Positions 1 through 10,672 of a DNA stretch of 64,000 nucleotides are shown one piece after another. The translations under genes and the position numbers were made by a program. The DNA is from Paralithodes platypus (taxonomy: Eukaryota > Arthropoda > Malacostraca > Decapoda > Lithodidae): NCBI GenBank assembly GCA_032716605.1, contig CM064505.1, positions 50,292,211-50,356,210 of the forward strand. The letters are read 5' to 3'. The notes below the pieces were generated by a model that did not search any database, was not told where the DNA came from, and saw only the letters and a list, made by a program, of their open reading frames with translations. Numbering within the stretch: the first letter of the stretch is position 1; each line of letters starts with the position of its first letter.

Positions 1-69
<69 letters not shown>

Positions 70-82
70 TATATATATATAA
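1..82. repeat. (AT)n microsatellite
   Basis: Almost pure alternating AT from the window edge to about 82, with one GCC interruption near 67. It is probably cut by the window boundary, so its true length is unknown. Confidence 0.95.
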
Positions 83-1924
83 TGACGATCAGACTAAAAC
101 ACGCCCATTAATAGGAAAAATCACAGCCATTTTAATTTTCAGCCGATGGTGATTAGCATATTTTCCATTTTTATAGAAATCAGTTACTTTGCAAATAGAG
201 TAGCGAAATATGGAGTGATCATTAAAACGTGACATTACGGTACCCCTTGAGGTTTATGTCGCCTTTTTTATTAATTCCGGCTGTCATTAGACGATCTCAT
301 ACAGCTTAGGAAGGATCTGTAAGTGTTGAAATGCTGAAGACTGTCTAGAATAACTGTCTGTCTTCCATATAACCTTACTAATCTAAATAAAAATTACCTC
401 ATAATAGACAAAATACACTGTAAAGTGCGTCATGATCCTCAAGGGGTTAACATGATGATGATAGAAGACAATCATATATTTTCATTCCTGATCCTACCTA
501 CAGTATATGTCCCTTTTTTATTTATTCGTTCTAGGAAACATTTATCCTCTAAGTCATCCATTAGTATTCTAATTAATATTATTGACCTACCGAATCATTT
601 GTTGTTAGCCATTTCTAGACCGGTACTTTCTGGATTTGAATGATCAGTTGTAGGACTTTACTGGTTTACGGTTTTACTGGGCCGAGCTGTCTCGTTTTTA
701 CTGGGCCAAGCTGTCTCGCCGTTGGCCGAGTTGTCCTGGCCGAGCTGTCCCGTGGGCCGAGTAGTCTAGCAACCACTTGCACCCAACAACTTCACAGTAT
801 AATGGCATTTTGTTCACTTACAATAGCAGAGCTACACTGTCACACGGCATTATGGTCACTGTTGTATTATAAAATATCGAAGTTATACTTTCACGGCACG
901 AAGATATAGAAAACGGAGGATGCTGCTCCAACGGCTGTGATTTTGAGAATGAGCGGGAAGAAACTGGTGAGTGGTGACCCCTTCACCCTTCAACGCTCTG
1001 ACGTCATGCGCGCGGATAGGGAGTTTGAGTGACCCCGTGGGTTGACCTGAGTATCTATGGACCTTGGGTTGCTGTACGACGTCGCACGCTACGACCGTTA
1101 GTGAATCCCGCTCCAGGGTGGCTCAAAAGTTTACCACTGGGCACGCGGTCACTAAGCAGAGTATTGTGGATAAAACTTTTTCTTTAACTTAGGAATGGGT
1201 ACATGCATGAGTGACATCGATCTATCTCATAATGGAGAGAGAGAGACTAGGTAGTTTTCCTGCACTTCTCTGGAGATGATCGTATGCAAATTGGATATTA
1301 TTAATTATATAAATCAACAGATATGGATTAGTACAAGCACAGGGTTAGGTTAGTTTTCTATGGATCGGTGGCATACATAGAAAAACAGGTTTTCATGGGG
1401 TAACAATTTTGAGGCGGTTGTACCGAGTTTGACCCGTAGCCAAACTCACGCGAAATTAATACGACGATATTGTCCGGCACGACAATTTCCTAAGCACAGA
1501 CCCGCATACGAAATTGGGGATGGTCTGGGGGCTTTCCAAATCAATGAGTAATTGCCTAATTAAATCTCGGAACTACTCCTAGGTATCTTGTCTAGTGAAA
1601 TGGAGGTTGCATTAGGAAGGTTGGGAACATATAATTGTTACATAACTAAGTACAGGGCTGACGTAATCAGATAGACATGTAGATGGTATATTAATTCAGG
1701 TAACGTCTATCTTGAGGAGTTATAGAATCGTCTCAACATAATCATTTCGATCTCCAACTCTCGAATATAGATTCGTAGTCGGGGATGTTTTCTCATCTGA
1801 AGCAATAGTAATAGTAACACACAAGGGATAGGGTACATAATAGGTTGAGGATAAATCCTACACAAATGTGGTTAAGAATCTCAGTGAATTACTGGCAACA
1901 AAGGTGAAACATGAACATAGTATT
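83..1924. other. No gene recognised; short imperfect GGCCGAG repeats at 665-765
   Basis: I see no convincing coding sequence or RNA here. At about 665-765 a unit containing GGCCGAGCTGTC recurs three to four times in degenerate form (ACTGGGCCGAGCTGTCTCG, then ACTGGGCCAAGCTGTCTCG, then shorter forms), which looks like a decayed local tandem repeat. A stretch near 1225-1330 resembles 15010-15120, so both probably belong to one old dispersed repeat. Confidence 0.5.
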
Positions 1925-3293
1925 AATCTTGGTAAAGTCTTTGAAATTATATTAAATAATCACATAATTAAGCATCTTGAGAATAATAAATTAATCAGTG
2001 ATAGGCAATATGGTTTTAGACGATGTCGATCAACTGCAGACATTCTTTGCCTTCTTACGCATCAAATCAACCAAGCTACAGACCAACATGGTGAAACACA
2101 TACAATAACACTGGATATATCAAAGGCATTTGATAGAGTCTGGCATCAATCCTTATTGTCGAAGATGTCACACTACGGCCTTGCATCATTAGTTCCACTA
2201 ATTTCTTCTTATCTTCATAACAGAAAAATATGTGTAATGGTAGATGGACTTTATTCTCAATTTCACTCAATAAATGCTGGTGTTCCCCAGGGATCAGTTT
2301 TGGCCCCAACTCTGTTCCTCATTCATATCAATGATCTCATATCTACCACTCATAATCCAATACATTCCTACGCAGATGACTCAACACTCCACAGTTCCTT
2401 CACATTTACCAATTCTTTCACCCAACTCGATCTTATAAATTCAAAAATAAACACTGCAACTTCTCTGAACCAGGACCTTTCTAGAATTAATGAATGGGGA
2501 CAAAAGAATCTAGTTTCCTTTAATGCACAGAAAACCAAGTACATTCAATTTTCTAACCGACAGAATCTCACTGACTCTCATATATTTTTTAATGATGTAA
2601 ATATTCCCACTTCCCCTAGTATTGACATTCTCGGTGTAACATTAACTACTAACTTGAGCTGGAAACATTATGTTAGAAGCATTGCTAAGAATGCCTCTAA
2701 AAAACTGGGACTCCTGTACAGAGTTTGAGAATTCTTCACTGACGAGCAGTTGGCCGTAATATATAAGTCATGTGCGTTCTCAGATGGATTACTGTTCACC
2801 TCTGTGGAGTGGAAGTGGAGTGGTTGCATTGAGGCAGTTAGACAAAATTCAAAATAAAGCTATTAGATTAATCAATAACCCTGCAATCACACAGGACCTT
2901 CCTACATTATCCATACGAAGAAACGTTACATCCCTTGAATTATTCTAGATATTTTCACAGCAATTGTTCCGAGGAACTTGCTTCAATTGTGCCGCCTCCA
3001 CACATCTTTCCCCGTAGAACTAGGGCAGCCGAGAGCGCCCATGAATTTACTATTTCTCCTCCACAATGCAGAACTTCTGCTTATCAAAATTAATTTATCC
3101 CTAGAACTACTACTCTTTGGAATTCACTTCCCTCGAGTTGCTTTCCACAAACTTACAATCTACAAAAGTTTAAATCCAGTTGTTACAAACATTTTATGAA
3201 TGGAGGATGCCTTTAGGCACATGGACCTTTTTGTTTTATCTGTGTTTTTCCTTCCTCCGTTCATTGTCTCTTTAAAAAAAAAAAAAAAAAAAA
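1925..3293 (+). pseudogene. 5'-truncated non-LTR (LINE) reverse transcriptase relic with poly(A) tail
   Basis: An open frame at 1868-2728 encodes the finger and palm region of a non-LTR reverse transcriptase, the enzyme that copies LINE RNA at a nicked target. The start (QYGFR, then LDISKAFDRVWH), the GVPQGSVLAP block and the catalytic YADD box (about 2367) occur in canonical order. Homology begins abruptly near 1925, so the copy is 5' truncated and lacks endonuclease. The frame stops at 2726-2728. The thumb continues downstream after a +1 shift near 2775 (QMDYCSPLW, then QLDKIQNKAIRLI) and meets another stop near 2948. A 20-base A run at 3274-3293 is the 3' tail. Family level (Jockey or CR1-like) is a guess; the RT identity is secure. 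Confidence 0.9.
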
Positions 3294-3907
3294 TCGCCAG
3301 TACTAATAACAATCGATATGAGTCGAGTGTCTTAAGTGACGGATTAACAACAAAGAAACAATTAATATCTCAAGTTGAGAGACCTGGGGAGTATTGAAAC
3401 AAATAATTGCCCAGAATGACTAGGCGAGTCACACGGCTGAGGTTCGTATTACCGGACAGTCATGGTGGACTCCAGAACAGTGGGAGGGGCATATGATTAC
3501 TGAGGTGTCTTCAGATCGCCGTCGTACCTACACAATGAAAATATTATAGTTTGCATGCATGGTTGGTACCTTAATTAAATACATACTTAGTTGGTACATA
3601 TAAATGTTAAGGAATAAAGTAATGTGGGTTGTATACGAGAAGGCTGTGATTGGAGAGACGTATACATATGTGGAGTTATGTGAAAGGGAGACAACGAAGT
3701 TGGTGTGGTGATCCTTATAGCTATCCTGGCCTGTGACGCCGGTCCTTTCGTTCCTGTGGCATTTTACTTCCGTCGCCTTTATATGAGGTACGACCTCGTA
3801 CCTCAAGGGTGGAAGGGATTTTTTTTTTTTTTTTTTTTTTTTATGATTTGATAAAAAGTAATAAATGCCTTGAAATAATACAAGAAATGTTTTAATAATA
3901 TGTTAGG
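3294..3907. other. No gene recognised; poly(T) tract at 3819-3842
   Basis: No coding or RNA gene is visible. A 24-base T run at 3819-3842 may be the reversed poly(A) of an unrecognised retroposed fragment. Part of 3640-3700 loosely resembles 8460-8520 and 15140-15190. Confidence 0.4.
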
Positions 3908-4018
3908 ACTGGAAAAATACCTGAAGGATGGAAGAAGTCAAAGACAGTAATGATACCAAAAGTGAAAAAAAAACTAAAACCAATGAATTGAGACTTCTAG
4001 CTTTAAGTGATGTCCCTA
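3908..4018 (+). pseudogene. LINE reverse transcriptase fragment, cut by a TTAA MITE
   Basis: A short frame reads TGKIPEGWKKSKTVMIPK, then a lysine-rich stretch and, after a frame slip in an A run, LRLLALSDV. This is the conserved segment just before the palm of non-LTR reverse transcriptases (P-x-W-K-x-S-K-T-V-x-I-P-K). The match ends exactly where the MITE begins at TTAA 4019. The next conserved block of such an enzyme does not follow the MITE, so the rest has been lost. It is too short to place in a LINE clade. Confidence 0.65.
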
Positions 4019-4505
4019 TTAACACCTAAAGAGCGGCCTAGGCGGTAAATAATATGTAGCCACCAGCGGGGTGTTTTTACCCAAAATAGGGCTGTTTACG
4101 TGATCATTTTCATGCCTAAATAAGACCCAGAGCGTAAAACAAGTATCTATCCCTGAAAGGGCATAAACAGAGCTTTCCAATGACACCACATCGATCCTTG
4201 TATCACCGCTAGTTTTCTTGCAACAACCGCGCAACACGAGTGCAAAATCCATGTAATTCGGTCCTTTCCCCATACAATTCACTATGTAGCGAGTGTGAGA
4301 GGGTGGAGGAGGGTGGGATTCATGTCAGTTGGTCCACCGCGGTGGTCTGGAGCAGTCATACGCTCGCTACTCTCCTGCCACCACTTGTCTCTCTCTCTCA
4401 GCAACATTATATGCTGAAATTGCCACACGACTTATGTTGTGAGCCGCCACATAGTCCAAATTTCTTTCACTCGACATATGATGCGCGCCGCCAGTAAAGG
4501 GTTAA
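4019..4505. mobile_element. TTAA-flanked MITE, family 2, copy 1
   Basis: A 479-bp non-coding element lies between TTAA 4019-4022 and TTAA 4502-4505. It is an inverted copy of the element at 25020-25507; shared blocks include CAGCCCTATTTTGG and CCACCGCGG in reverse orientation. Its ends, read inward, are CACCTAAAGAGCGGC and CCCTTTACTGGCGGC, a weak terminal inverted repeat. A TTAA target duplication is typical of piggyBac-type transposons. No transposase is present, so it depended on one elsewhere. Confidence 0.85.
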
Positions 4506-4510
4506 ATGTT

Positions 4511-4530
4511 CATCTATCTATCTATCTATT
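4511..4530. repeat. (ATCT)n microsatellite, tail of a minus-strand LINE
   Basis: About four units of ATCT abut the 3' end of the minus-strand LINE fragment. On that strand it reads as a GATA-type tail, as seen for several LINE clades that end in short tandem repeats rather than poly(A). Confidence 0.7.
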
Positions 4531-4812
4531 GCCTGACGCCGTGATCCCCGAAGGGGTGGCCACGAACGAACCGCCCCCATGCACCTCTGTCCCCAGTCAG
4601 TCGACGCCCCTCCCCCCAACCAGCACCGCCTTCGTTCATGTAGTTCCTCACTCCATCCTTCCACCTCATATTCGGTCTACCTCTCCCCCTCTGTCCCTCC
4701 ACCTCGCTCTCGTACACCCTCTTAGTCATTCTCTCGCTTTCCATACGTTCCATATGGCCGAACCATCTCAAGTTGTTCCTTTTCACACTTTCATAAATTT
4801 TCATGACAACTG
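4526..4812 (-). pseudogene. LINE 3' coding end (minus strand)
   Basis: On the minus strand this reads NLRWFGHMERMESERMTK, then VYESEVEGQRGRGRP, a tryptophan-lysine motif (MRWKDGVRNY) and DRGAWGRF before a stop at 4526. That series is the characteristic C-terminal tail of arthropod non-LTR retrotransposon ORF2 proteins, downstream of the reverse transcriptase. Homology fades above about 4812, so the copy is strongly 5' truncated. The (GATA)n tail follows directly. Confidence 0.75.
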
Positions 4813-4968
4813 CAATAAAAACGAAAGATAGAGGAACATTTTCAGAGTAAATGCTGAAGTAAAGGAAAACACAAAGTGGCTTGAATTTAAATAAAGGAAG
4901 AATTGAAAACAACCTATATATTTTAATATATGGTAGGCCTATAGCCTACTAAAACATTTGAATATAAG

Positions 4969-6620
4969 TGTTATGCCCTGTTTTTCTACAGGATTAACTT
5001 GGGTAATGTGAGTTCTAACTGACTGGGTATATAAGGCTGCATGCACAATACAAGGTATGAGGAATAGAGAACACAAAATAAACACACGGTAACAAGACAC
5101 ACGATCACGTTTATTTAAGAAGGTTAATAAGGAGCATAAGAAAGTAGGAATACTCGTACAAGACAAATGATAGAAATGAACCGCTAGCATTAGTGGATCT
5201 GGATGGAGCCTAGTCTCCCACTTCCAACGTTCAGGTATACTCTTCTGATCACTGGTTTGGTTCGCAAGTTTATATACTGGAAGACCTCAAAGTTACTTAT
5301 AGATTCAATTTCACTAATTAGATTTATTACTGGCAGGTCTGGTGCACAAGTAGCAGTTCACAGACTAGAATTAGACACGCGTATGTTTTAGAGCACAGGA
5401 ATTCTAGTAACCTCAGGGGGGGTACTGATCTAAGTTTTATATTCTTATGGCAGAAATACGTAGAACACAAATCAGTGGGCGAACGTTAGATATCACTAGG
5501 GTTTTACTTCTAGGCAATAATATCTGGACAAAGGTAATTACGAGAGTTAATGTCGCCTGTTAACCCGGGAACTGCAGGGAGACTCTTAAGAGTTCCCCCG
5601 ACGGACTGCGGGAAGACTCTTAAGAGTCAGAGAAAAAAAAAATCAACTTTTGACATCGAAAAAACAAAAAAAACAAAAAAAATTGGCCCCTTGGCCATGC
5701 AAAATCTCAGTCCTCTACCTCCCCTCCTTCCCCACTTTCCTCCTCTCCTTCAGTTATCACCTATTTTCCCTGTTATTCCCTTATTCTGAGGTATATTTTC
5801 GTGCTAACATTAGCGAGTTGCAAGCAGGGCGTTGTCATCACTGATGGCAAGCGAGTGCAAGAGAGAGAGAGAGAGTATCGATCGACTGTGTCTCAGTGGC
5901 CTTGGGGGAAATTGGCGGGAAAGCAGCTTGCCTCACCCATACATTATACAACTCGCGGGCTATATCTCCGATTTTGACCATCCAAACGCTGTTTTCACTC
6001 GTTTTATTGTTGTTTCAGGTTAATACCTTTATAATAAACCCATAATAGGCGCATATGGATAAGTATTAATGCTATTAATGGTACAATGAATATTTTAGTG
6101 ACGGAAACACCTCAAATACATGCGCACAGGGAGAGGTGTCTAATTACCCCATGCGCACTTGTTAGGTTAATTAATAAACACTGATACGCTTAGCACTTCC
6201 CAAATGGAATGATCATATATGAATTACACTGGGCAAAGATATAGCCACTTCATAGAAAGATTAATAAGTGAATTTCTAATTAGTACTGTAACACGTTAGT
6301 ACGAATAAAGTGAATCTTGGGTAGTATTTGGTTGGTCTGGTCCTGGTTATCTTGCGTCCGTGATGTTGGGGGCTAACGACTGGTTCCGCGGCCGTCCAGG
6401 TGGTCCATATGTAGGAAGTTCTCAAGTCGGATCTCTTGGCGATCGTTGCTGGCTACACGCTTATATACCCACTGGTGTGTGTGAAGGTTAAAAGGTGCAC
6501 GTAGATTTCTTGTACGTGGACAGATGCTTCTATCTCAAATCTGCCACGGAGTCTGCCGGCTCTAGAATCTCAAATCTCAGGAACAACACAAGGGCAGAGC
6601 TAGAGGTCAACTTAAGGGGG
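4969..6620 (-). repeat. LTR-like terminal repeat (3' LTR of a minus-strand element), split by a MITE
   Basis: Starts TGTTATGCCCTG, as does the repeat at 13026. The two share scattered blocks in the same order: the ACAGG-TTAACTTGG start, CCCACTTCCAAC followed by CTTCTGATCAC (5215-5250 and 13308-13345), and GTTGGGGGCTAAC followed by a GCCGTCCA block (6364-6405 and 13408-13450). A TTAA MITE (5560-6170) separates the second and third blocks here. A TATATAAGCG box on the minus strand (about 6469-6478) would suit an LTR promoter. The TG left edge is clear; the right edge is not, and 6620 is an estimate. Confidence 0.5.
5560..6170. mobile_element. TTAA-flanked MITE, family 1, copy 1
   Basis: A 603-bp non-coding element between TTAA 5560-5563 and TTAA 6167-6170. 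Its ends read inward CCCGGGAACTGC and CCTAACAAGTGC, an imperfect 12-bp terminal inverted repeat. Inside is AAGACTCTTAAGAGT, present twice. Copies at 10045-10672 and 19314-19927 share the whole body. The TTAA duplication fits piggyBac-type mobilisation; no transposase is encoded. Confidence 0.9.
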
Positions 6621-8285
6621 CCAGCCACTGGTTGGTGTCTATCTTTCAACTGATTTTACTGGGGGCGGGGGCTGGGTTTATAGGCTCGGTTTTGGACCCT
6701 GTAGGCCATAGGGATCTCGAGTCTTATGGACTTATTTGAGCTCTCAATAGATACGGGGACTCGGTAAGGTGGTGAGTACTGGTGTGGCACATGGCTATAG
6801 GGAGCCTTCATAATGTGATATAACTGAGCCTTAGTAAGAGGTACTAATTTGGCTATACTGGAAGTATTTAGGGGAGGGAGACTGGATCTACTTTGCGAGG
6901 AGGACTGGGCCAGCTGTGATAGGGGCGGCTCTTATATTACTCAGTCTTCATTCTATGGTATAGCTGAGGTGCTAATTTGATTATCCGAGTATGCAAAAAA
7001 GGTGAATGGGTTATTGTGGGTTAATAGAGGTTAGTAAAGGGGTTAGTCATGCATGGTTAGTTCATTGATAGGAAGAATTCCTGTGCTACCTGGCAATGAC
7101 CCGGAAGTCAAAACAGGGGTCAGGTATACCTCCGCAGGGGTGGGGGTCTCCCTCCTCAGGTGGGTAAAAAGGGGCAGCTGGGCGCCCTCTCTCTGGGATG
7201 GTCGTCCGGCGGCTGTGGCTAGGGGCTTGCCATATCACAAGTGTTTGTAATAACCCTCTGTTGATGAGACAGATGTGGGTGTTCTTAATACCAAAACCGA
7301 AGGTGCCTTGGCTAGCTGGTTTTAATCGGTTGGTTGTTAATTGTATGGTTTGCTGGATGTGGTGGAGACTGGGTTGCTAACTCTGCCACATTTATCTGGA
7401 AGTATGGCAATAGAAGTTAGTCACTGGCGAGGCGGCTAGCCTCGCACTGACGATCATTGGGTGCAGGGTTGTGAATGGGTTGTAAGAGAATAGATGGCAT
7501 GCAAGGGGTTAGTAAAGTTCTAATGTTGTTCCGGCCTACTAAGGGAAGGTAGGCTGGATAGGAGTATATATAAAAGGTTGGAGAACGTTAGCAACGGAAA
7601 AATCAAGAATCTTCAAGAGGTATGAGGGAGAGGCTAGGTCGGAAAAGAGTCGAGGAGCGCGGGATGTTAATGAGAGGGAGAGAGTTCAGGGGGCTACGTG
7701 GAAGTTTGACCCTAAGGTCTCCGGGCGTGGGGGTGGCATTAGGCTACAGTTGATATTGGAGTTTGGGGGGAAATGACAGTGAAAGTACGTTAGCCAAATG
7801 CTACCGGGGGATGCAAATACGGGGTGGTATATGAGTCTGGAAAAGATAGAATCATGTGGACTGTGGGGCTGTGGGGGAAAAGGAGGTTAACTGTAGGTGT
7901 GTGCTTGACTGTGGATAAAGTAGGGAAAAACATGGTGTATTATTACTCGTCAATACGAGGGGTTATGGACACTATTATTTGACACGATTTCTTGTACGTC
8001 TAGTTGTCCCTGGGAACTGCGTTTTCTATGAAATATAGACCAAAGAAAAGCGGCAGTTCGTAGGGGTACTTCGTTATTGTTTCGTGGTACTATGATAGAC
8101 AATGGTAAAAAAAGGTTATTTATACAATCTCTGGTTGGGGTAAGAATTAGAGTTACTGCATGGTGGCTAACATCTTCAGTCATTTTCTCTGTCTAGGTCT
8201 TACAGGAACAATGGTTATATATACAATGGTGTACCCGTGGGTATCATAGTTTCTTATCAATTAGGACATGGGGTTTTAACATACT
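6621..8285. other. No gene recognised
   Basis: I found no coding sequence with recognisable protein similarity on either strand. If the LTR-like repeats at 4969 and 13026 bound one element, this is where its pol gene should lie, but no reverse transcriptase, integrase or protease motif is visible. Confidence 0.4.
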
Positions 8286-8412
8286 ACTTCTCGGATGGAA
8301 GAACATACATAGATTTATGGCTGTCTGACTGGTTGGCATTGGCTCAACCTAGGGACAGGGCATGGGTGTTTTAATATGAATGTGTATTCCTGTTCATCAT
8401 CATGTAGGTAGA
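8286..8412. repeat. Direct repeat, unit 1 (partner 8646-8771)
   Basis: About 125 bp beginning TTCTCGGATGGAAG and ending CATCATGTAGGTAGA is repeated nearly perfectly at 8646-8771, 360 bp downstream. The near identity beside strongly decayed sequence indicates a fairly recent local duplication. Confidence 0.9.
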
Positions 8413-8437
8413 GTCTGGCGGGTAAGAGGTGTAGGAC

Positions 8438-8560
8438 ACGAAGCAAAATGGAGTAGTGTGGACTGTCGATACGAAGGAGGTGATTGGAAGACGTATAACA
8501 ATTGTGGAAAAGTAAATGGAAAAGATGAACACAATGGCGGATAAAGATAACTAACCTAAG
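8438..8560. repeat. Dispersed diverged repeat (partner about 15110-15235)
   Basis: Blocks AGTAGTGTGGACTGT, then GATTGGAAGACGTATAACAA, then a GTGGAAAAG and GAACACAA series recur in the same order at 15118-15200. A weaker match is near 3645-3690. It is probably an old terminal repeat or MITE family; no ends are visible. Confidence 0.5.
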
Positions 8561-8645
8561 GATTGAATACATAGATTTATGGGGGCGGTTGGTCTTCAGA
8601 AACTTAGTCTGGCAAGACAAGGTATTTTAAGGGGTGAACATATTA

Positions 8646-8771
8646 TTTCTCGGATGGAAGAACATACATAGATTTATGGCTGTCTGACTGGTTGGCATTG
8701 GCTCAACCTAGGGACAGGGCATGGGTGTTTTAATATGAATGTGTATTCCTGTTCATCATCATGTAGGTAGA
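8646..8771. repeat. Direct repeat, unit 2 (partner 8286-8412)
   Basis: Second copy of the about 125-bp unit at 8286-8412. The copies diverge immediately after CATGTAGGTAGA. Confidence 0.9.
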
Positions 8772-9004
8772 TGTGTAGGACACGAGGGTAGTGTATACGT
8801 GAGGTGTGGAAAAGGTCAGTGTTTTTAGAAGGGGTAGGCAGGTGTGGTTTGGAGCTGCTTAGCCCTGCGGGCTTGGGCCTGTCTGAACTGGTTGGCCCGG
8901 TCACCTGGTCCTTTCGTTCTGTGGGCCTTTCTTTCGGGTGTTTCTGTGTGGTGTTCGCTCATGGCTTCTGTGGTGGGCCTCTCGTTCTGGGGCATTTTAG
9001 TAAG

Positions 9005-9500
9005 GAATCACTTATTTTCAATTGATTTTATGAAAGCCTTTGACTATAAAGAGAGATAAAACAACATTAAAATACCTATAAAGTTCATAACAATATAATA
9101 GACACAATTCGTAATGTATACACAGGTGATAGAAACATAATAAATCAAGGAAATAAACGAAATATAATTAAGGGTCACAAGTGGAATAAGGCAGGAATGC
9201 ACGGGATCGACCACTTTCTTCAAATTAGTAACATGTGAAATTAAATATACCCTGGAAGGTGAAAGAGGGTATATATATAAATATTGGAAAATAAAAGCTC
9301 TAGTGTATGCAGACGACGGAATATTAGTGGCACACACCAATTGAAGAAGCTGAGGTAGGATTAAGCCAATTAATTAATATAGGTAATGAATGCGGATCCG
9401 TATAACAAATAATAAAGCAGAATATTGAATTTTAACGTAAAAAAATAAGAGAAATAAATTTACTAAAAACAGATATAAATAATTATAGACGATTGAAATT
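9005..9500 (+). pseudogene. Decayed LINE reverse transcriptase relic
   Basis: The plus strand begins FSIDFMKAFDYKE, matching the D-F-x-K-A-F-D block of non-LTR reverse transcriptases. About 290 bp later it reads KALVYADDGILVAHT, the catalytic Y-A-D-D block, then a helix-like EEAEVGLSQLINIGNECG. The spacing between blocks is right for a palm domain, but the sequence between them is full of stops and shifts. It may belong to the same LINE family as the fragment at 3908-4018, whose match ends just before this block would begin; that link is inference. Confidence 0.7.
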
Positions 9501-9617
9501 AAGGTATACAGACATATTTTAGGAGCTTCTAGATATGCTCAACCAGCAACCTTGAGGGGGAAGATAGGTGCCTGGCGCGTTGACCTTGGAATTTCCCTTT
9601 GATTTTGGTAGGTTGGT

Positions 9618-9640
9618 AGTGGTGGTGGTGGTGGTGGTGG
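9618..9640. repeat. (GTG)n microsatellite
   Basis: Seven or so GTG units in an otherwise non-repetitive stretch. Confidence 0.9.
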
Positions 9641-9806
9641 CTTTAAACTGGGTGTCGCATTTACAGCCTGGTGGGGGTTGACGAGCGGACCGTTAGGTCT
9701 GTCGTGAGGGTAGGGTTTCCCTTTCTGTCTGGAGACTGTCTGGGTTATTGGGAGGGGGTGTGTTGGTGGGGGGGACTTTGACCTTGGGATTTTGTTGACA
9801 TTTAGT

Positions 9807-10048
9807 GGCTCGCTGGTGTAGTGACTAGCGTCTTGGACTTCCACCCAGAAGACCCAGGATCGCGCCCACGCTCGGCGCATTAAAGATTTTTCACAAGCAC
9901 TGAGTCATTACTGTCCCTCATGAGCAAGGGGATGGGGTAGTAGTACAGGACCCCAATGGAAATACGCCTAATCGGCCTTATTGGGCTATCCTTAGCTGGC
10001 TTAGCATGCGCTAGCTTTAAGAACTATTATTATTATTATTATTATTAA
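9807..10048 (+). mobile_element. tRNA-derived SINE with (ATT)n tail
   Basis: The head GGCTCGCTGGTGTAGTGACT resembles a tRNA 5' half with an RNA polymerase III A box, and GGATCGCGCCC about 50 bp on is a degraded B box. A non-tRNA body follows, and the element ends in ATTATTATTATT at 10025-10047. This is the layout of tRNA-related SINEs mobilised by LINEs. The TTAA MITE at 10045 inserted into the tail, whose last ATTA supplied the TTAA. Confidence 0.7.
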
Positions 10049-10672
10049 CCTGGCAACTGCTGGAAGACTCTTAAGAGTTTCCCCGGGCGACTGCGGGAAG
10101 ACTCTTAAGAGGCTGGGAAAAAAAAAATCCATTTAAAACACCCAAAAAAAAAAAAAAAAATTTGTTTTTGTTTTTTTATTTTTTTTTGCCCCTGGGCCAT
10201 GCCAAATATCACTCCTCCACCTCCCCTCCTTCCCCACTTTCCTCCCCTCCTTCAGTTATCACCTATTTTCCCTGTTATTCCCTTATTCTGTGGTCTATTT
10301 TCGTGCTAACATTAGCGAGTTGGTAGCAGGGCGTTGTCATCACTGTTACCAAGCGTGGGAAAGAGCGAGAGAGAGACTATTGCGTAAGTGTCTCTCCAGA
10401 CAAGGGGAGGGGAGGAGGGAAGGGAGGTTGCCTCAGCCATACATTATGTAACTCCCGGCCTGTATCGCCGATTTTGACCATCCAAACACTGTTTCCACTT
10501 GTTTTATTGTTGTAACAGGTTAATACCTTTATAATCAACCTATAATAGGCGCATATGGATAAGTATTAATGCTATTTATGGTAAAATAACGATGTTAGTA
10601 ATGGGAACAGCTCAAATACGTGCGCACAGGAGTTTGGTGTCTCATACCCCACATGCGCACGTCTTGGGTTAA
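10045..10672. mobile_element. TTAA-flanked MITE, family 1, copy 2
   Basis: A 620-bp relative of the elements at 5560 and 19314, between TTAA 10045-10048 and TTAA 10669-10672. Its ends read inward CCTGGCAACTGC and CCCAAGACGTGC. Internal A and T homopolymers are longer than in the other copies. Confidence 0.9.

Noticed and set aside
9857..9867. Functional tRNA gene at the SINE head
   Set aside because: The B box is degraded, no full cloverleaf can be drawn, and a SINE body and ATT tail follow.
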